Assembly (NCBI GenBank): GCA_900314845.1
Contig: OMWV01000003.1
Span: 1 to 55,499 of the forward strand
DNA length: 55,499 bases
Direction of reading: 5' to 3'
Source of the DNA: an uncultured Eubacteriales bacterium
Lineage (GTDB): Bacteria; Bacillota; Clostridia; Lachnospirales; Lachnospiraceae
The notes beneath the pieces are model-generated. The model made no database searches, had not been told where the DNA came from, and saw nothing but the letters and a program-made list of their open reading frames with translations. The first letter of the stretch is position 1; each line of letters begins with the position of its first letter. A program made the translations under genes and the position numbers. Positions 28,861-37,256 of this stretch are shown here, piece by piece.

Positions 28861-29766
28861 ATGACTTTACAGCAGATGAGGCAGATCATCACGATCGCCG
28901 ATGTCGGATCCATGAATGAGGCGGCCAAGCAGCTTTACGTGTCGCAGCCCAATCTTTCCGCTGTCGTGCGGGATGTGGAGAGCGAGGCTGGGATCACTAT
29001 CTTCCTGCGGTCCAACCGGGGCATAAAGACGACCCCGGAGGGAGAGGAATTCATCAGCTATGCCCGCCAGGTTATGGAACAGTATTCTCTCTTAGAGAAG
29101 CGGTATATGGAAAAGGATGAAAAGGAGAAGTTCTCCGTCTCCTGCCAGCATTACAGCTTCGCGGTGGCTGCATTTGTGGATCTTGTCAGGGAAGTCGGCA
29201 TGAATGATTATGAGTTTGCCATCCATGAGACGACGACTTATCAGGTGATAAAGAATGTTCACGACTTCAGGAGCGAGATCGGGATCCTCTATCTGTCCGA
29301 TTTTAACCGGACGGTCCTGAGCAATATGATCCGGGAAAATAATCTGGAGTTCACTGCCCTGCTGGAGTGCGATACATACGTCTATCTGTGGAAGGGGCAT
29401 CCCCTGGCAGACAGGAAAGTGATCACCATGAGCGAGCTGGCAGATTATCCCTGCCTGGCCTTTGAGCAGGGAAGCCACAGTTCCTTTTATCTGGCGGAGG
29501 AGATGAAGAGCACCTACAGCTACCGCCGCCTGATCCGGGTGGACGACCGGGCGACCATGCTGAATCTGATGGTCGGCCTCATGGGCTATACCCTCTGCTC
29601 CGGCATTATCATAGAAGAACTGAACGGAACGGATTATCGGGCTGTTCCCCTGGCAGAGACAGAGAAGATGACCATCGGCTGTCTGAGGCATAAGGGCATG
29701 AAGCTTTCGCGGCTGGGTCAAATCTACCTGGATAAGCTGGCGCAGGCAGGCGGACAGAAAAAATGA
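28861..29766 (+). CDS. LysR-family transcriptional regulator
   Basis: A 301-residue regulator. Residues about 1-60 hold the winged helix (GSMNEAAKQLYVSQPNLSAVVRDVE), and residues about 90-295 a periplasmic-binding-like effector domain. The start at ATG 28861 follows GAGGGAAGG; an upstream in-frame TTG would add 18 residues with no ribosome site. It is the first gene before the sulfur cluster, 31 bases upstream of the MetY-like gene in the same direction, so it likely controls that cluster in the manner of CysB or Cbl, perhaps sensing O-acetylserine or O-acetylhomoserine. The effector is not visible from the sequence. Confidence 0.87.
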   Translation: MTLQQMRQIITIADVGSMNEAAKQLYVSQPNLSAVVRDVESEAGITIFLRSNRGIKTTPEGEEFISYARQVMEQYSLLEKRYMEKDEKEKFSVSCQHYSFAVAAFVDLVREVGMNDYEFAIHETTTYQVIKNVHDFRSEIGILYLSDFNRTVLSNMIRENNLEFTALLECDTYVYLWKGHPLADRKVITMSELADYPCLAFEQGSHSSFYLAEEMKSTYSYRRLIRVDDRATMLNLMVGLMGYTLCSGIIIEELNGTDYRAVPLAETEKMTIGCLRHKGMKLSRLGQIYLDKLAQAGGQKK

Positions 29767-29797
29767 AATATTTTTTGGCGAGGAAGTAGGAGATTAA

Positions 29798-31039
29798 ATG
29801 AATTTCAATACAAAACTTCTGCATGGCAGGGCAGTGAAGACCTACACCGACGGGGCGACGCTGCCGCCGGTCAGCCAGGTGAATGCCTTTCGTTTCGAAA
29901 GTGCCCGCCAGCAGGAGGCAGTCTTTCGGCACCGGGCCATGGGCTTTGCCTACACAAGAGTGGGGAATCCCACGGTGGTTGCCTTTGAGCAGAGGATAAA
30001 TGAACTGGAGGGCGGAGCGGGAGCCATCGCCTGTTCCTCGGGGATGGCTGCTCTGACTCTGGCTCTTCTTGGCCTGCTGCAGGCGGGGGATGAGATCATC
30101 GCGGGCAGCAGTCTCTACGGAGGCTCGATCGGCCTGCTCGATGATCTGAAGCATTTTGGGATAAAGACCCGGTTCGTGCGCCACATGGAGCCGGAGGAGA
30201 TAGAGCCCCTGATCAATGAAAAGACCAGGCTGATCTTCGGGGAAGTGATAGGAAACCCCGGCCTGGACGTGATGGACATCCAAAAAGCGGCACAGACTGC
30301 TCATGCCCACGGCCTTCCCCTGATTGCGGACAGTACGACGGCAACGCCCAGACTTGTCCGTCCGCTTTCTCTGGGTGCGGATATCGTCATTCATTCCTCC
30401 TCAAAATACATCAACGGAGGAGGGAATGCGATCAGCGGAGTCATCATAGACGGGGGGAGTTTTTCCTGGGATTTTGACCGCTTCCCGGCTCTTAGCGCTT
30501 TCAGCCGGTATGGGCCCATGGCCTATCAGGTCAGGCTGCGCACAGATCTGGGCGAGAACCTGGGCGGCTGTCTGGCGCCGGCTAATGCATTCATGAACAT
30601 CGTCGGCATGGAGACGCTGGGGATCCGCATGGAAAGGATCTGCGAAAACGCGGCCCGGCTTGCCGGGACTCTTTCGCAGCTTCCCGGGATATACGATGTA
30701 AATTATCCCGGGCTAAAGACCAGTCCCTATAAAGAGCTCCTCGACCGGCAGATGGGCGGTCTTGGCGGGGGGATCCTCACATTCCGGGCCGGATCAAAGG
30801 AAAAGGCCTATCAGATCATGGACAATCTGAGATACGCCGTTATTGCCAGCAATATCGGCGATGTGAGGACCCTGGTCATCCATCCGCATTCCACGCTCTT
30901 TATCAATAATACGCAGGAGCAGAGGGAAAATGCCGGTGTCTATGAGGATACGGTCCGGATCAGCTGCGGCCTGGAGGACGCGGACGATCTGATAGAAGAT
31001 TTTACACAGGCAATAGAAAAGTCAAGGAGGGTAATATGA
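29798..31039 (+). CDS. MetY-like homocysteine synthase of the thiocarboxylate cluster
   Basis: A 413-residue PLP enzyme of the Cys/Met family. The PLP lysine is Lys203 in SSKYINGGGN; AYTRVGNPTVVAFEQR and GEVIGNPG are family motifs. Its stop overlaps the sulfur-carrier start as ATGA, a strong sign that the two work together. In Wolinella succinogenes a MetY enzyme takes sulfur from a carrier thiocarboxylate to make homocysteine; I infer the same here. GTAGGAGA precedes the ATG. It differs clearly from the stand-alone MetY at 17471-18751 (413 against 426 residues, different loops). A cystathionine-type or cysteine synthase role is less likely. Confidence 0.85.
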   Translation: MNFNTKLLHGRAVKTYTDGATLPPVSQVNAFRFESARQQEAVFRHRAMGFAYTRVGNPTVVAFEQRINELEGGAGAIACSSGMAALTLALLGLLQAGDEIIAGSSLYGGSIGLLDDLKHFGIKTRFVRHMEPEEIEPLINEKTRLIFGEVIGNPGLDVMDIQKAAQTAHAHGLPLIADSTTATPRLVRPLSLGADIVIHSSSKYINGGGNAISGVIIDGGSFSWDFDRFPALSAFSRYGPMAYQVRLRTDLGENLGGCLAPANAFMNIVGMETLGIRMERICENAARLAGTLSQLPGIYDVNYPGLKTSPYKELLDRQMGGLGGGILTFRAGSKEKAYQIMDNLRYAVIASNIGDVRTLVIHPHSTLFINNTQEQRENAGVYEDTVRISCGLEDADDLIEDFTQAIEKSRRVI

Positions 31040-31242
31040 CGATCACAGTTTCCGGAGATAAGAAGGAAGTAGAAGAAGGGATAACGATAGCGCAGCTCAT
31101 AGAGGAGGAGAAGGTAGAGATGCCTCTTTATGTCAGCGTATCGGTAAATGAAGAGTTTGCGCAGAGGAAGGATTTTGAGACGCAGCAGCTCCACGAGGGA
31201 GATGTCGTGGAATTCCTCTATTTCATGGGAGGCGGAAGATAA
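31036..31242 (+). CDS. hcyS: ThiS/MoaD-like sulfur carrier protein ending in GGGR
   Basis: A 68-residue ubiquitin-like beta-grasp protein. It ends in FLYFMGGGR, so the Gly tail is masked by Arg68. ThiS and MoaD end in GG directly; carriers such as CysO of mycobacteria and HcyS of Wolinella carry extra residues that a JAMM peptidase removes. A JAMM peptidase gene lies two genes downstream and an E1-like activator gene starts one base before this stop codon ends. I infer that Arg68 is removed, the tail adenylated and then turned into a thiocarboxylate. AAGGAGGG precedes the ATG, inside the end of the MetY-like gene. Confidence 0.88.
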   Translation: MTITVSGDKKEVEEGITIAQLIEEEKVEMPLYVSVSVNEEFAQRKDFETQQLHEGDVVEFLYFMGGGR

Positions 31243-32075
31243 TGGCTTTTACCAATGAGCAGCTGGAGCGTTATTCCAGGCATATCATATTGAAGGAAAT
31301 CGGCGTGAAAGGCCAGAAGAAACTGATGAACGGCTCTGTCCTCATCATAGGAGCAGGCGGTCTGGGCGCCCCGGCGGCCATGTATCTGGCGGCAGCCGGC
31401 GTCGGCAAGATCGGTATCGCGGATGCGGACGTCGTCGACCTTTCCAATCTGCAGAGGCAGATCATCCATACGACAGCTGATATCGGCAGGCCCAAGGTTG
31501 AGTCGGCGGCAGAGACGATGAAAGCTATTAATCCCGACGTCGAGGTGCAGACCTACAAGGAATTCATTTACAGCGGAAATATCATGGATATCATAAAGGA
31601 TTACGATTTCATCCTGGATGGCACAGATAATTTCCCGGCAAAATTCCTCATAAACGACGCCTGCGTTATGGCAGAGAAGCCCTTCTCCCATGCCGGCATT
31701 ATCCGTTTTCAGGGTCAGCTGATGACGGTCATTCCCCATCAGGGTCCCTGCTACCGGTGTGTTTTTAAGACCATGCCTCCCAAAGATGCCGTGCCGACCT
31801 GCAAGTCAGCCGGCGTGATCGGAGCCATAGCGGGAACCATCGGTTCTCTCCAGGCTATGGAAGCCGTAAAATATCTGACCGGAGCGGGTGATCTTCTTGT
31901 GGGAAGGCTGCTGACCTTCGACGCCCTGAAGATGAAATTCCACACGGTCGTGCTTCCGCCCAGAGGCGAGGGCTGCGCCGTATGCTCTGACCACCCGTCT
32001 ATCACAGAGCTTGTAGACTACGAGCAGCCTGCCTGCGACTGGAAGCCGGGAGATCTTGTGGACGGAGAAAACTGA
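31242..32075 (+). CDS. hcyF: E1-like sulfur-carrier adenylyltransferase (ThiF/MoeB/HcyF type)
   Basis: A 277-residue ThiF-family enzyme. The ATP loop is GAGGLG (37-42), NLQRQI follows as the conserved Arg region, and the zinc site uses CYRC and CAVC pairs. VPTCKSAGV holds the position of the sulfur-transfer cysteine of the family. It should adenylate the C-terminus of the adjoining carrier and accept sulfur. The gene overlaps the carrier gene by one base, so the pair is translationally coupled. MoeB or ThiF function for molybdopterin or thiamine is less likely because none of those pathway genes is nearby. Confidence 0.88.
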   Translation: MAFTNEQLERYSRHIILKEIGVKGQKKLMNGSVLIIGAGGLGAPAAMYLAAAGVGKIGIADADVVDLSNLQRQIIHTTADIGRPKVESAAETMKAINPDVEVQTYKEFIYSGNIMDIIKDYDFILDGTDNFPAKFLINDACVMAEKPFSHAGIIRFQGQLMTVIPHQGPCYRCVFKTMPPKDAVPTCKSAGVIGAIAGTIGSLQAMEAVKYLTGAGDLLVGRLLTFDALKMKFHTVVLPPRGEGCAVCSDHPSITELVDYEQPACDWKPGDLVDGEN

Positions 32076-32101
32076 TCTTATATAAAAGGTGGAAAGCAGA
32101 A

Positions 32102-32533
32102 ATGAAAGTTACGCTGAAAAAGAGCGATTATGAAAAGATACTTGCCCGGGCAAGAGAAGAGAAACCAGATGAGGCCTGCGGCCTGATCGGCGGCATCGAC
32201 AGCCCGGACGGGGTCAGACAGATTGAAAGTGTTTATCTCCTGACAAATGTAGACCACAGCAATGAGCATTTTTCACTGGATCCAAGGGAGCAGCTTTCTG
32301 CTGTGAGGGATATGAGAGAAAAGGGGATAAAGCCTCTTGGCAACTGGCACTCTCACCCCGAATCCCCCTCCCGGTCTTCTCAGGAGGATATTCGCCTGGC
32401 CTATGACAGCAAGGCTTCTTATCTCATATTATCCCTCATGGATGAGAAGGCTCCGGTGCTGAATTCCTTCCATGTGGAAGGCGGGGTCTCTACAAAGGAA
32501 GAACTGGTTATCCTTGAGGATCAGGAAGGTTAA
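32102..32533 (+). CDS. hcyD: JAMM (M67) metallopeptidase, probable carrier processing enzyme (HcyD/Mec type)
   Basis: A 143-residue zinc peptidase. The full JAMM motif is visible: Glu24, then His83 and His85 in HSHPESPS, Ser93 and Asp96. Small prokaryotic JAMM proteins such as Mec of Mycobacterium remove the C-terminal extension or the product from a sulfur carrier. Here the likely target is the GGGR tail encoded at 31036-31242. AGGTGGAAAGC precedes the ATG at 32102. It is 26 bases after the E1-like gene. Whether it trims Arg68 before activation, releases product, or both, cannot be told. Confidence 0.88.
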   Translation: MKVTLKKSDYEKILARAREEKPDEACGLIGGIDSPDGVRQIESVYLLTNVDHSNEHFSLDPREQLSAVRDMREKGIKPLGNWHSHPESPSRSSQEDIRLAYDSKASYLILSLMDEKAPVLNSFHVEGGVSTKEELVILEDQEG

Positions 32534-32547
32534 GAAAGGAAAAAACA

Positions 32548-33489
32548 ATGGCAGCTGATTATGCAGCATTAAAAAAAGGCGGATGGATGAGGCAGAAGCA
32601 GAAGAACCGCTTCGCTCTCAGAGTACATGTTGTGGGAGGGCATCTCACAGAAAAGCAGATGATCGGCATATCAAGGGTCGCTGAAAAATACGGGCACGGT
32701 TATGTCCATCTCACGGCAAGACAGTCCCTGGAGATCCCCTGGATCGGGCTTGACGATATAGAAGACGTGAAAAAGGAACTGGCAGAGTATGATGTCCATC
32801 CTTCCGTCTGCGGTCCCAGGGTCAGGACGACGACAGCCTGTCAGGGAAACGCGACCTGTCCCAGCGCCTGCATAGATACCTATTCCCTGGCGCAGGAGAT
32901 CGATCAGAGATATTTTGCCAAGGAGCTTCCCGGCAAGTTTAAGTTCGGCATCACCGGATGCCTGAACAACTGCCTGAAGACGGAGGAAAACGACGTCGGC
33001 ATAAAGGGGTCCGAGAGGGCGGAATGGATAGAGGATACCTGCATCCAGTGCGGGGTCTGTGTTAAGGCCTGCCGCGAGAGCGCCATTTCTCTTGAGGACG
33101 GCAGGATCACGATCGACTGGGATAAATGCACATACTGCGGGCGCTGCGCCAAGGCCTGTCCCGTAGATGCCTATGAAGAGCATCCGGGCTATATGGTCTC
33201 CTTCGGCGGTATGTTTGGAAATCATTTCCACAGAGGCCGTCAGCTGACTCCCTTTGTGCAGGACCATGACAAGCTGATCCAGCTCTGTGACGCGGCGATC
33301 ACATTCTTCCATGACCACGGCCAGCCGGGAGACCGGCTCCAGGTCGCCATAGAAAGATACGGACAGGATCAGTTTGACCAGCTGATCCGCAGCGTATATG
33401 CCACGAGCGCCCAGGAAGCCCATGAGCAGGCGTCCAAGCCCCTTGAGCTTACAGACTGGAAGCTCAGAGACGATATCGTAAATAAATAA
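32548..33489 (+). CDS. Siroheme sulfite reductase with two extra [4Fe-4S] clusters (AsrC-like)
   Basis: A 313-residue protein of the nitrite/sulfite reductase family. An N-terminal ferrodoxin-like half (about 15-85) is followed by the siroheme-[4Fe-4S] cysteines Cys98, Cys104, Cys138 and Cys142 (C-x5-C and C-x3-C). A bacterial ferredoxin module is inserted at residues 165-204 (CIQCGVCVKAC and CTYCGRCAKAC). This is the compact AsrC-like plan rather than the 570-residue CysI. It should reduce sulfite to sulfide. AsrA and AsrB partners are not in the window, so electrons may come from a ferredoxin. AAAGGA precedes the ATG. Confidence 0.87.
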   Translation: MAADYAALKKGGWMRQKQKNRFALRVHVVGGHLTEKQMIGISRVAEKYGHGYVHLTARQSLEIPWIGLDDIEDVKKELAEYDVHPSVCGPRVRTTTACQGNATCPSACIDTYSLAQEIDQRYFAKELPGKFKFGITGCLNNCLKTEENDVGIKGSERAEWIEDTCIQCGVCVKACRESAISLEDGRITIDWDKCTYCGRCAKACPVDAYEEHPGYMVSFGGMFGNHFHRGRQLTPFVQDHDKLIQLCDAAITFFHDHGQPGDRLQVAIERYGQDQFDQLIRSVYATSAQEAHEQASKPLELTDWKLRDDIVNK

Positions 33490-33510
33490 AAATGACAGAA
33501 GGAGAATATC

Positions 33511-33771
33511 ATGGCAGAGGAAAAAGCGGGATTTGTTATAGACGACAGGATCGATATCACAGATGTGGTCTGCCCGGTCACATTTGTCAAGGCCAAGGTC
33601 GCTCTGGAAGAGCTGGATGACGGCCAGATCCTTTCCATCCACATGAACGACGGGGAGCCGGTCCAGAATGTCCCCAGGAGCGTGAAGGAGGACGGGCATA
33701 AGATCCTCAAACTCATTGACAACGAGGATGGAACATACGATCTGATCGTGAAAAAAGTGGAAGAAGAGTAA
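33511..33771 (+). CDS. TusA-family sulfur-transfer protein
   Basis: An 86-residue protein with the TusA-type motif DVVCPVTFVKAKVAL, where Cys21 is the persulfide-carrying residue at the start of the first helix. The usual CPxP becomes CPVT. An acidic C-terminus follows. It lies 21 bases after the sulfite reductase gene with AGAAGGAGA upstream. In this setting it may relay sulfur from sulfite reductase or a desulfurase to the thiocarboxylate carrier; that is inference. It is the last gene before a hairpin. Confidence 0.85.
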   Translation: MAEEKAGFVIDDRIDITDVVCPVTFVKAKVALEELDDGQILSIHMNDGEPVQNVPRSVKEDGHKILKLIDNEDGTYDLIVKKVEEE

Positions 33772-33798
33772 CACATCATTATCACTTACCCTCCGGGG

Positions 33799-33850
33799 GC
33801 AGACCTTCGGCTGCCGCAGATCAGCGGCCGGGGGTCTGCTCTCTCTTTAT
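33799..33850 (+). terminator. Terminator between the two halves of the sulfur cluster
   Basis: GCAGACC (33799-33805) pairs with GGTCTGC (33833-33839), and an inner CTGCCGC/GCGGC stem stacks inside. A T-rich TCTCTCTTTAT follows. It lies 28 bases after the TusA-like gene and about 100 bases before a new promoter. Confidence 0.7.
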
Positions 33851-33947
33851 TATCTGGCTGGGGGGCGGACTATAAGGAAAAGCTTAGAGCCCGTTATCAG
33901 AAATATATATTATTCAAGCTCTCCTATCTGCGGTAAAATAAGACCAA

Positions 33948-33977
33948 TTGATAATATTCCTACCGGAATAGTATGAA
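33948..33977 (+). promoter_or_regulatory. Promoter and internal dyad before the ChrA-family transporter
   Basis: TTGATA (33948-33953) and TATGAA (33972-33977) are 18 bp apart. Within the spacer is the dyad TATTCC-TACC-GGAATA (33955-33970), placed so that a bound protein would block RNA polymerase. The shape recalls TTCC-N4-GGAA operators of Rrf2-family sulfur regulators such as CymR, but the match is by eye and no regulator gene is in the window. Confidence 0.5.
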
Positions 33978-34003
33978 TAAAGAAACAAAAGGGGGAGCAG
34001 TTC

Positions 34004-35503
34004 ATGCAGCAGGTAACTACAAGATCATTATCAGCAGGTGCCCATGCCTGTGGATGGAAGATGGGAAGGATGCTGCTCTCTATGCTGAAGATCGGCGCGG
34101 CAGGCTTTGGCGGAGGAAGCGCTCTCATCCCGGTCATAGAAGACGAAGTGGTGAAAGGGCAGCATCTCCTCTCAAAGAAGGAGTACGATGAAGACGTCGT
34201 CTCTGCCTGCGTGACACCGGGCGCTCTTCCTGTTGAGATCGCTGCAGGCAATGGCTATCGCACATTCGGCCTGGGGGGCATGGTCCTGGCGGCACTTGCC
34301 ATGGCATTTCCCGGCGTCTTTCTGACGGTAATGATCGTCTCTCTGCTTTCGGGAAACAGTGCTTCCGGTTCTCTTGATATCGCCCGTTACCTGTCGATCG
34401 GGATCGGAGCTTTTATCTGCAGCCTGCTCATCGATTACGCGGTCCAGACGCAGAAGACAGTAAAGGCAGGCGGGAAAAAGGCAGGAAGATTTTCTCTTGC
34501 CGTCATAGCCAGCGTCTTTTTGCTTACCTGCGGCAATAATGTATACGCCATCGCCGGGGCCGGGACTTCTCCGGTCGTTAACCTCTCTACCGTGGAGGTC
34601 CTTGCCCTGGCATTTTTCCTTATATTTTATACGGGATGCCGGATCACGAAGAAAAATCTTCTTGTCGGCGGCGGGGTCAGCCTGCTCTATATCCTTTTTT
34701 CCGGTTCCTTTGGGAAGAGTGTGCCGGGGCTTGCCCGGCTGGCCTTATATCTTTTGATGGTCGGTCTCAGCCTGGCCGGGATCATCCGCAGTATCCGCTC
34801 AGACGCAGCCGGTAATGTTTCCCGGGTAAATGCGGATGCAGGGAGCCTGATTCGCCAGTGCGCCGCATGGCTTGCCTTTCTTGCAGCCGGGATCACGCCT
34901 GCACTGCTTATTTTGAAGGGATCTTTTCTCTTCGTTCTCAGGGGCTTTCTTTCCTCTCTCATATCATTTGGCGGCGGGGACGCTTATCTTTCCGTTGCTG
35001 ACGGCATGTTTGTAGGAAGCGGAATGGTCAAAGCGGCAGATTTTTACGGAACCCTGGTTCCTGCCGCAAACGTTCTTCCCGGTTCTATCCTCTGCAAGAT
35101 CCTCAGCGGGGTCGGTTATCTGACAGGCCTTGACACCACAGGAAGCGCGATGGGCGGCTTCGCGGGTGCCCTTGCCGGCCTTACGGTCAGCATCGCGGCA
35201 AGCGGCATGGTCTTTTGCGTCATCCGCTGGCTCTTTGATGTCTTTGGAAATGTATCCATCTTCCGGCAGATCAGCAGGTGGATCCGGCCCATCATCAGCG
35301 GCCTTCTTCTGAACGTCGCCCTTACGATGATCCGGACAAATATAGAGACAGGATCCCAGATCGGGGCGGGCGCAGCCCTTGTGACTGCTGTGACGGGAGC
35401 CCTCATCGCCCTCAACCTCTTTGTTATGAAGAAAAAGAAGGCAGGAAACGGTCTTTTGATCGCCATAAGCGCCGCAGCGGGCGCCCTTGCCCTTGTATTT
35501 TAA
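34004..35503 (+). CDS. ChrA-family transporter, possible sulfate importer
   Basis: A 499-residue membrane protein with two tandem CHR domains. Signature loops FGGGSALIPVIEDEVV (about 35-50) and FGGGDAYLSVADGMFV (about 320-335) mark the two halves. Family members export chromate, a sulfate analogue. Because it is the first gene of a unit that continues into APS reductase and sulfate adenylyltransferase, and no other sulfate permease is present, sulfate uptake is a reasonable inference. GGGGGAG precedes the ATG. The next gene starts 28 bases after its stop. Confidence 0.83.
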   Translation: MQQVTTRSLSAGAHACGWKMGRMLLSMLKIGAAGFGGGSALIPVIEDEVVKGQHLLSKKEYDEDVVSACVTPGALPVEIAAGNGYRTFGLGGMVLAALAMAFPGVFLTVMIVSLLSGNSASGSLDIARYLSIGIGAFICSLLIDYAVQTQKTVKAGGKKAGRFSLAVIASVFLLTCGNNVYAIAGAGTSPVVNLSTVEVLALAFFLIFYTGCRITKKNLLVGGGVSLLYILFSGSFGKSVPGLARLALYLLMVGLSLAGIIRSIRSDAAGNVSRVNADAGSLIRQCAAWLAFLAAGITPALLILKGSFLFVLRGFLSSLISFGGGDAYLSVADGMFVGSGMVKAADFYGTLVPAANVLPGSILCKILSGVGYLTGLDTTGSAMGGFAGALAGLTVSIAASGMVFCVIRWLFDVFGNVSIFRQISRWIRPIISGLLLNVALTMIRTNIETGSQIGAGAALVTAVTGALIALNLFVMKKKKAGNGLLIAISAAAGALALVF

Positions 35504-35531
35504 ATCTGTTCTGAAAGAAGGATCTAAGGAT

Positions 35532-37256
35532 ATGAAAAATAACAGGCAGCTTTCTGTCTGCCATGTGCAGACAGATCTGCTGATCATAGGAGGCGGCACG
35601 GCGGGATGCTGGGCCGCCATGAAACTGGGAGAAGAAAAAGATATCCGGGTGCTGATCGCCGAGAAAGCGAATATTTCAAGGAGCGGATGCCTGGCGGCCG
35701 GCGTGAATGCTCTCAACGCCTATATTTCCAAGGGGCATGTGCCCCAGGACTATGTGGAGTATGCAAGATGTGACGCCCAGGAGATCGTAAGAGATGACCT
35801 CCTCCTTTCCCTGTCTGAACGCCTCAACGATGTGACGCAGGAGCTGGAAAAGCTTGGCCTTGTCATATTAAAAGATGAGAATGGGGATTATGTCACGAGA
35901 GGCTGGCGCAACGTCAAGATAAACGGGGAGAATATAAAGCCCCTGATCGCCTCCGCCGCCCGGCGGGGGCAAAACGTTTCCGTCCTGAACCATGTAAATA
36001 TCACAGATCTGAAGACCTGCGAAGAAGATGGAAGGAAGCGGGTCTGCGGGGCCGTTGGATTTTCCGTAAATGAGGAGAAAGCCTACGATATAGACGCAGG
36101 CGCCGTGCTGATCGCCACGGGCGGGGCGGCAGGTCTCTACCGGCCCAACAATCCGGGATTTTCCCGGCATAAGATGTGGTATCCCCCTTTTAATACCGGG
36201 GCAGGCTATGCCATGGGGATCCGGGCGGGCGCCGAGATGACGACCTTTGAGAACCGGTTCATCGCCCTGCGCTGCAAGGATACGATCGCGCCGACCGGAA
36301 CCATAGCCCAGGGGGCGGGAGCGAAGCAGGTGAACGCTCTGGGCCAGGTCTACGAGACAAAGTACGGGCTGACGACGCCGGAGAGGATCTACGGAACGGT
36401 GGAGGAGAACAGAGCCGGAAGGGGCCCCTGTTATCTGGCCACGGCCGGCATATCTGAGGATCAGGAGGAAGATCTTTACAAGGCATATCTTAACATGGCC
36501 CCGTCGCAGACTCTCAAATGGCTGGAGTCGGGCAGGGGGCCCTCGGGTCAGAATGTAGAAGTAGAGGGAACAGAGCCCTATATCGTCGGCGGCCACACGG
36601 CCAGCGGCTTCTGGGTGGACACAAAAAGGAAGACGACGATAGACGGCCTTTATGCCGCAGGTGACGCAGCAGGCGGTGCTCCGCAGAAATATGTGACAGG
36701 AGCTCTCGCAGAGGGAGAAATCGCAGCCCAGTCGATTGCCGAGGCTTTAAGAGAATATAAGGCTGCCGGGACAGGTGACCGGGCAAAGAGCCCTGACCGG
36801 GATCAGGCCGGCGCCTTTATCCGGAAGATGCAGGAGCATCTGGACCGGCCGGCGGGGGTCCTTAACTGGGAACAGCTGGAGACGGCCATGCAGAAGGTCA
36901 TGGACGAGTATGCAGGCGGGATCCGGACGGACTACCGCTACAACGAGAAGAGGCTTTTAAAGGTGCAGGAGGAGATCACAAGGCTCCAGGGGCTGGCAGA
37001 CCAGCTCCCGGCGGCAGATATGTTCGACCTTCTCCATGTCTATGAGGTGAAGGAGCGGCTGACGGTCTGCCGGACCCTGATCGCCCATATGCTGGCCAGA
37101 AAAGAGACCAGGTGGCATACATTTGGAGAAAATGCCGATCATCCGGAGCAGAGCCCGGAGGGCCTGGTCTATGTAAATTCCAGGATGGAGGACGGCAGGA
37201 TCACCATCATCAAGAGGCCGCTTGTAAAGGGAGGCAGCTATGAGCATAAGGATTGA
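35532..37256 (+). CDS. aprA: Adenylylsulfate (APS) reductase alpha-like flavoprotein
   Basis: A 574-residue flavoprotein of the succinate dehydrogenase/fumarate reductase family, closest in design to AprA. The FAD motif is LLIIGGGTAGCWAAMK near residues 16-31, and SGCLAAGVNALNAY, TGGAAGLYRPNN and RGPCYL are AprA-type segments. It should reduce APS to sulfite and AMP. The start at ATG 35532 follows AAGGATCTAAGGA; an in-frame ATG 15 codons upstream lies in the transporter end. The ferredoxin-like beta subunit gene overlaps it by 17 bases. An assimilatory role is inferred from CysD, CysN and sulfite reductase beside it and the absence of dsrAB. Confidence 0.9.
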   Translation: MKNNRQLSVCHVQTDLLIIGGGTAGCWAAMKLGEEKDIRVLIAEKANISRSGCLAAGVNALNAYISKGHVPQDYVEYARCDAQEIVRDDLLLSLSERLNDVTQELEKLGLVILKDENGDYVTRGWRNVKINGENIKPLIASAARRGQNVSVLNHVNITDLKTCEEDGRKRVCGAVGFSVNEEKAYDIDAGAVLIATGGAAGLYRPNNPGFSRHKMWYPPFNTGAGYAMGIRAGAEMTTFENRFIALRCKDTIAPTGTIAQGAGAKQVNALGQVYETKYGLTTPERIYGTVEENRAGRGPCYLATAGISEDQEEDLYKAYLNMAPSQTLKWLESGRGPSGQNVEVEGTEPYIVGGHTASGFWVDTKRKTTIDGLYAAGDAAGGAPQKYVTGALAEGEIAAQSIAEALREYKAAGTGDRAKSPDRDQAGAFIRKMQEHLDRPAGVLNWEQLETAMQKVMDEYAGGIRTDYRYNEKRLLKVQEEITRLQGLADQLPAADMFDLLHVYEVKERLTVCRTLIAHMLARKETRWHTFGENADHPEQSPEGLVYVNSRMEDGRITIIKRPLVKGGSYEHKD

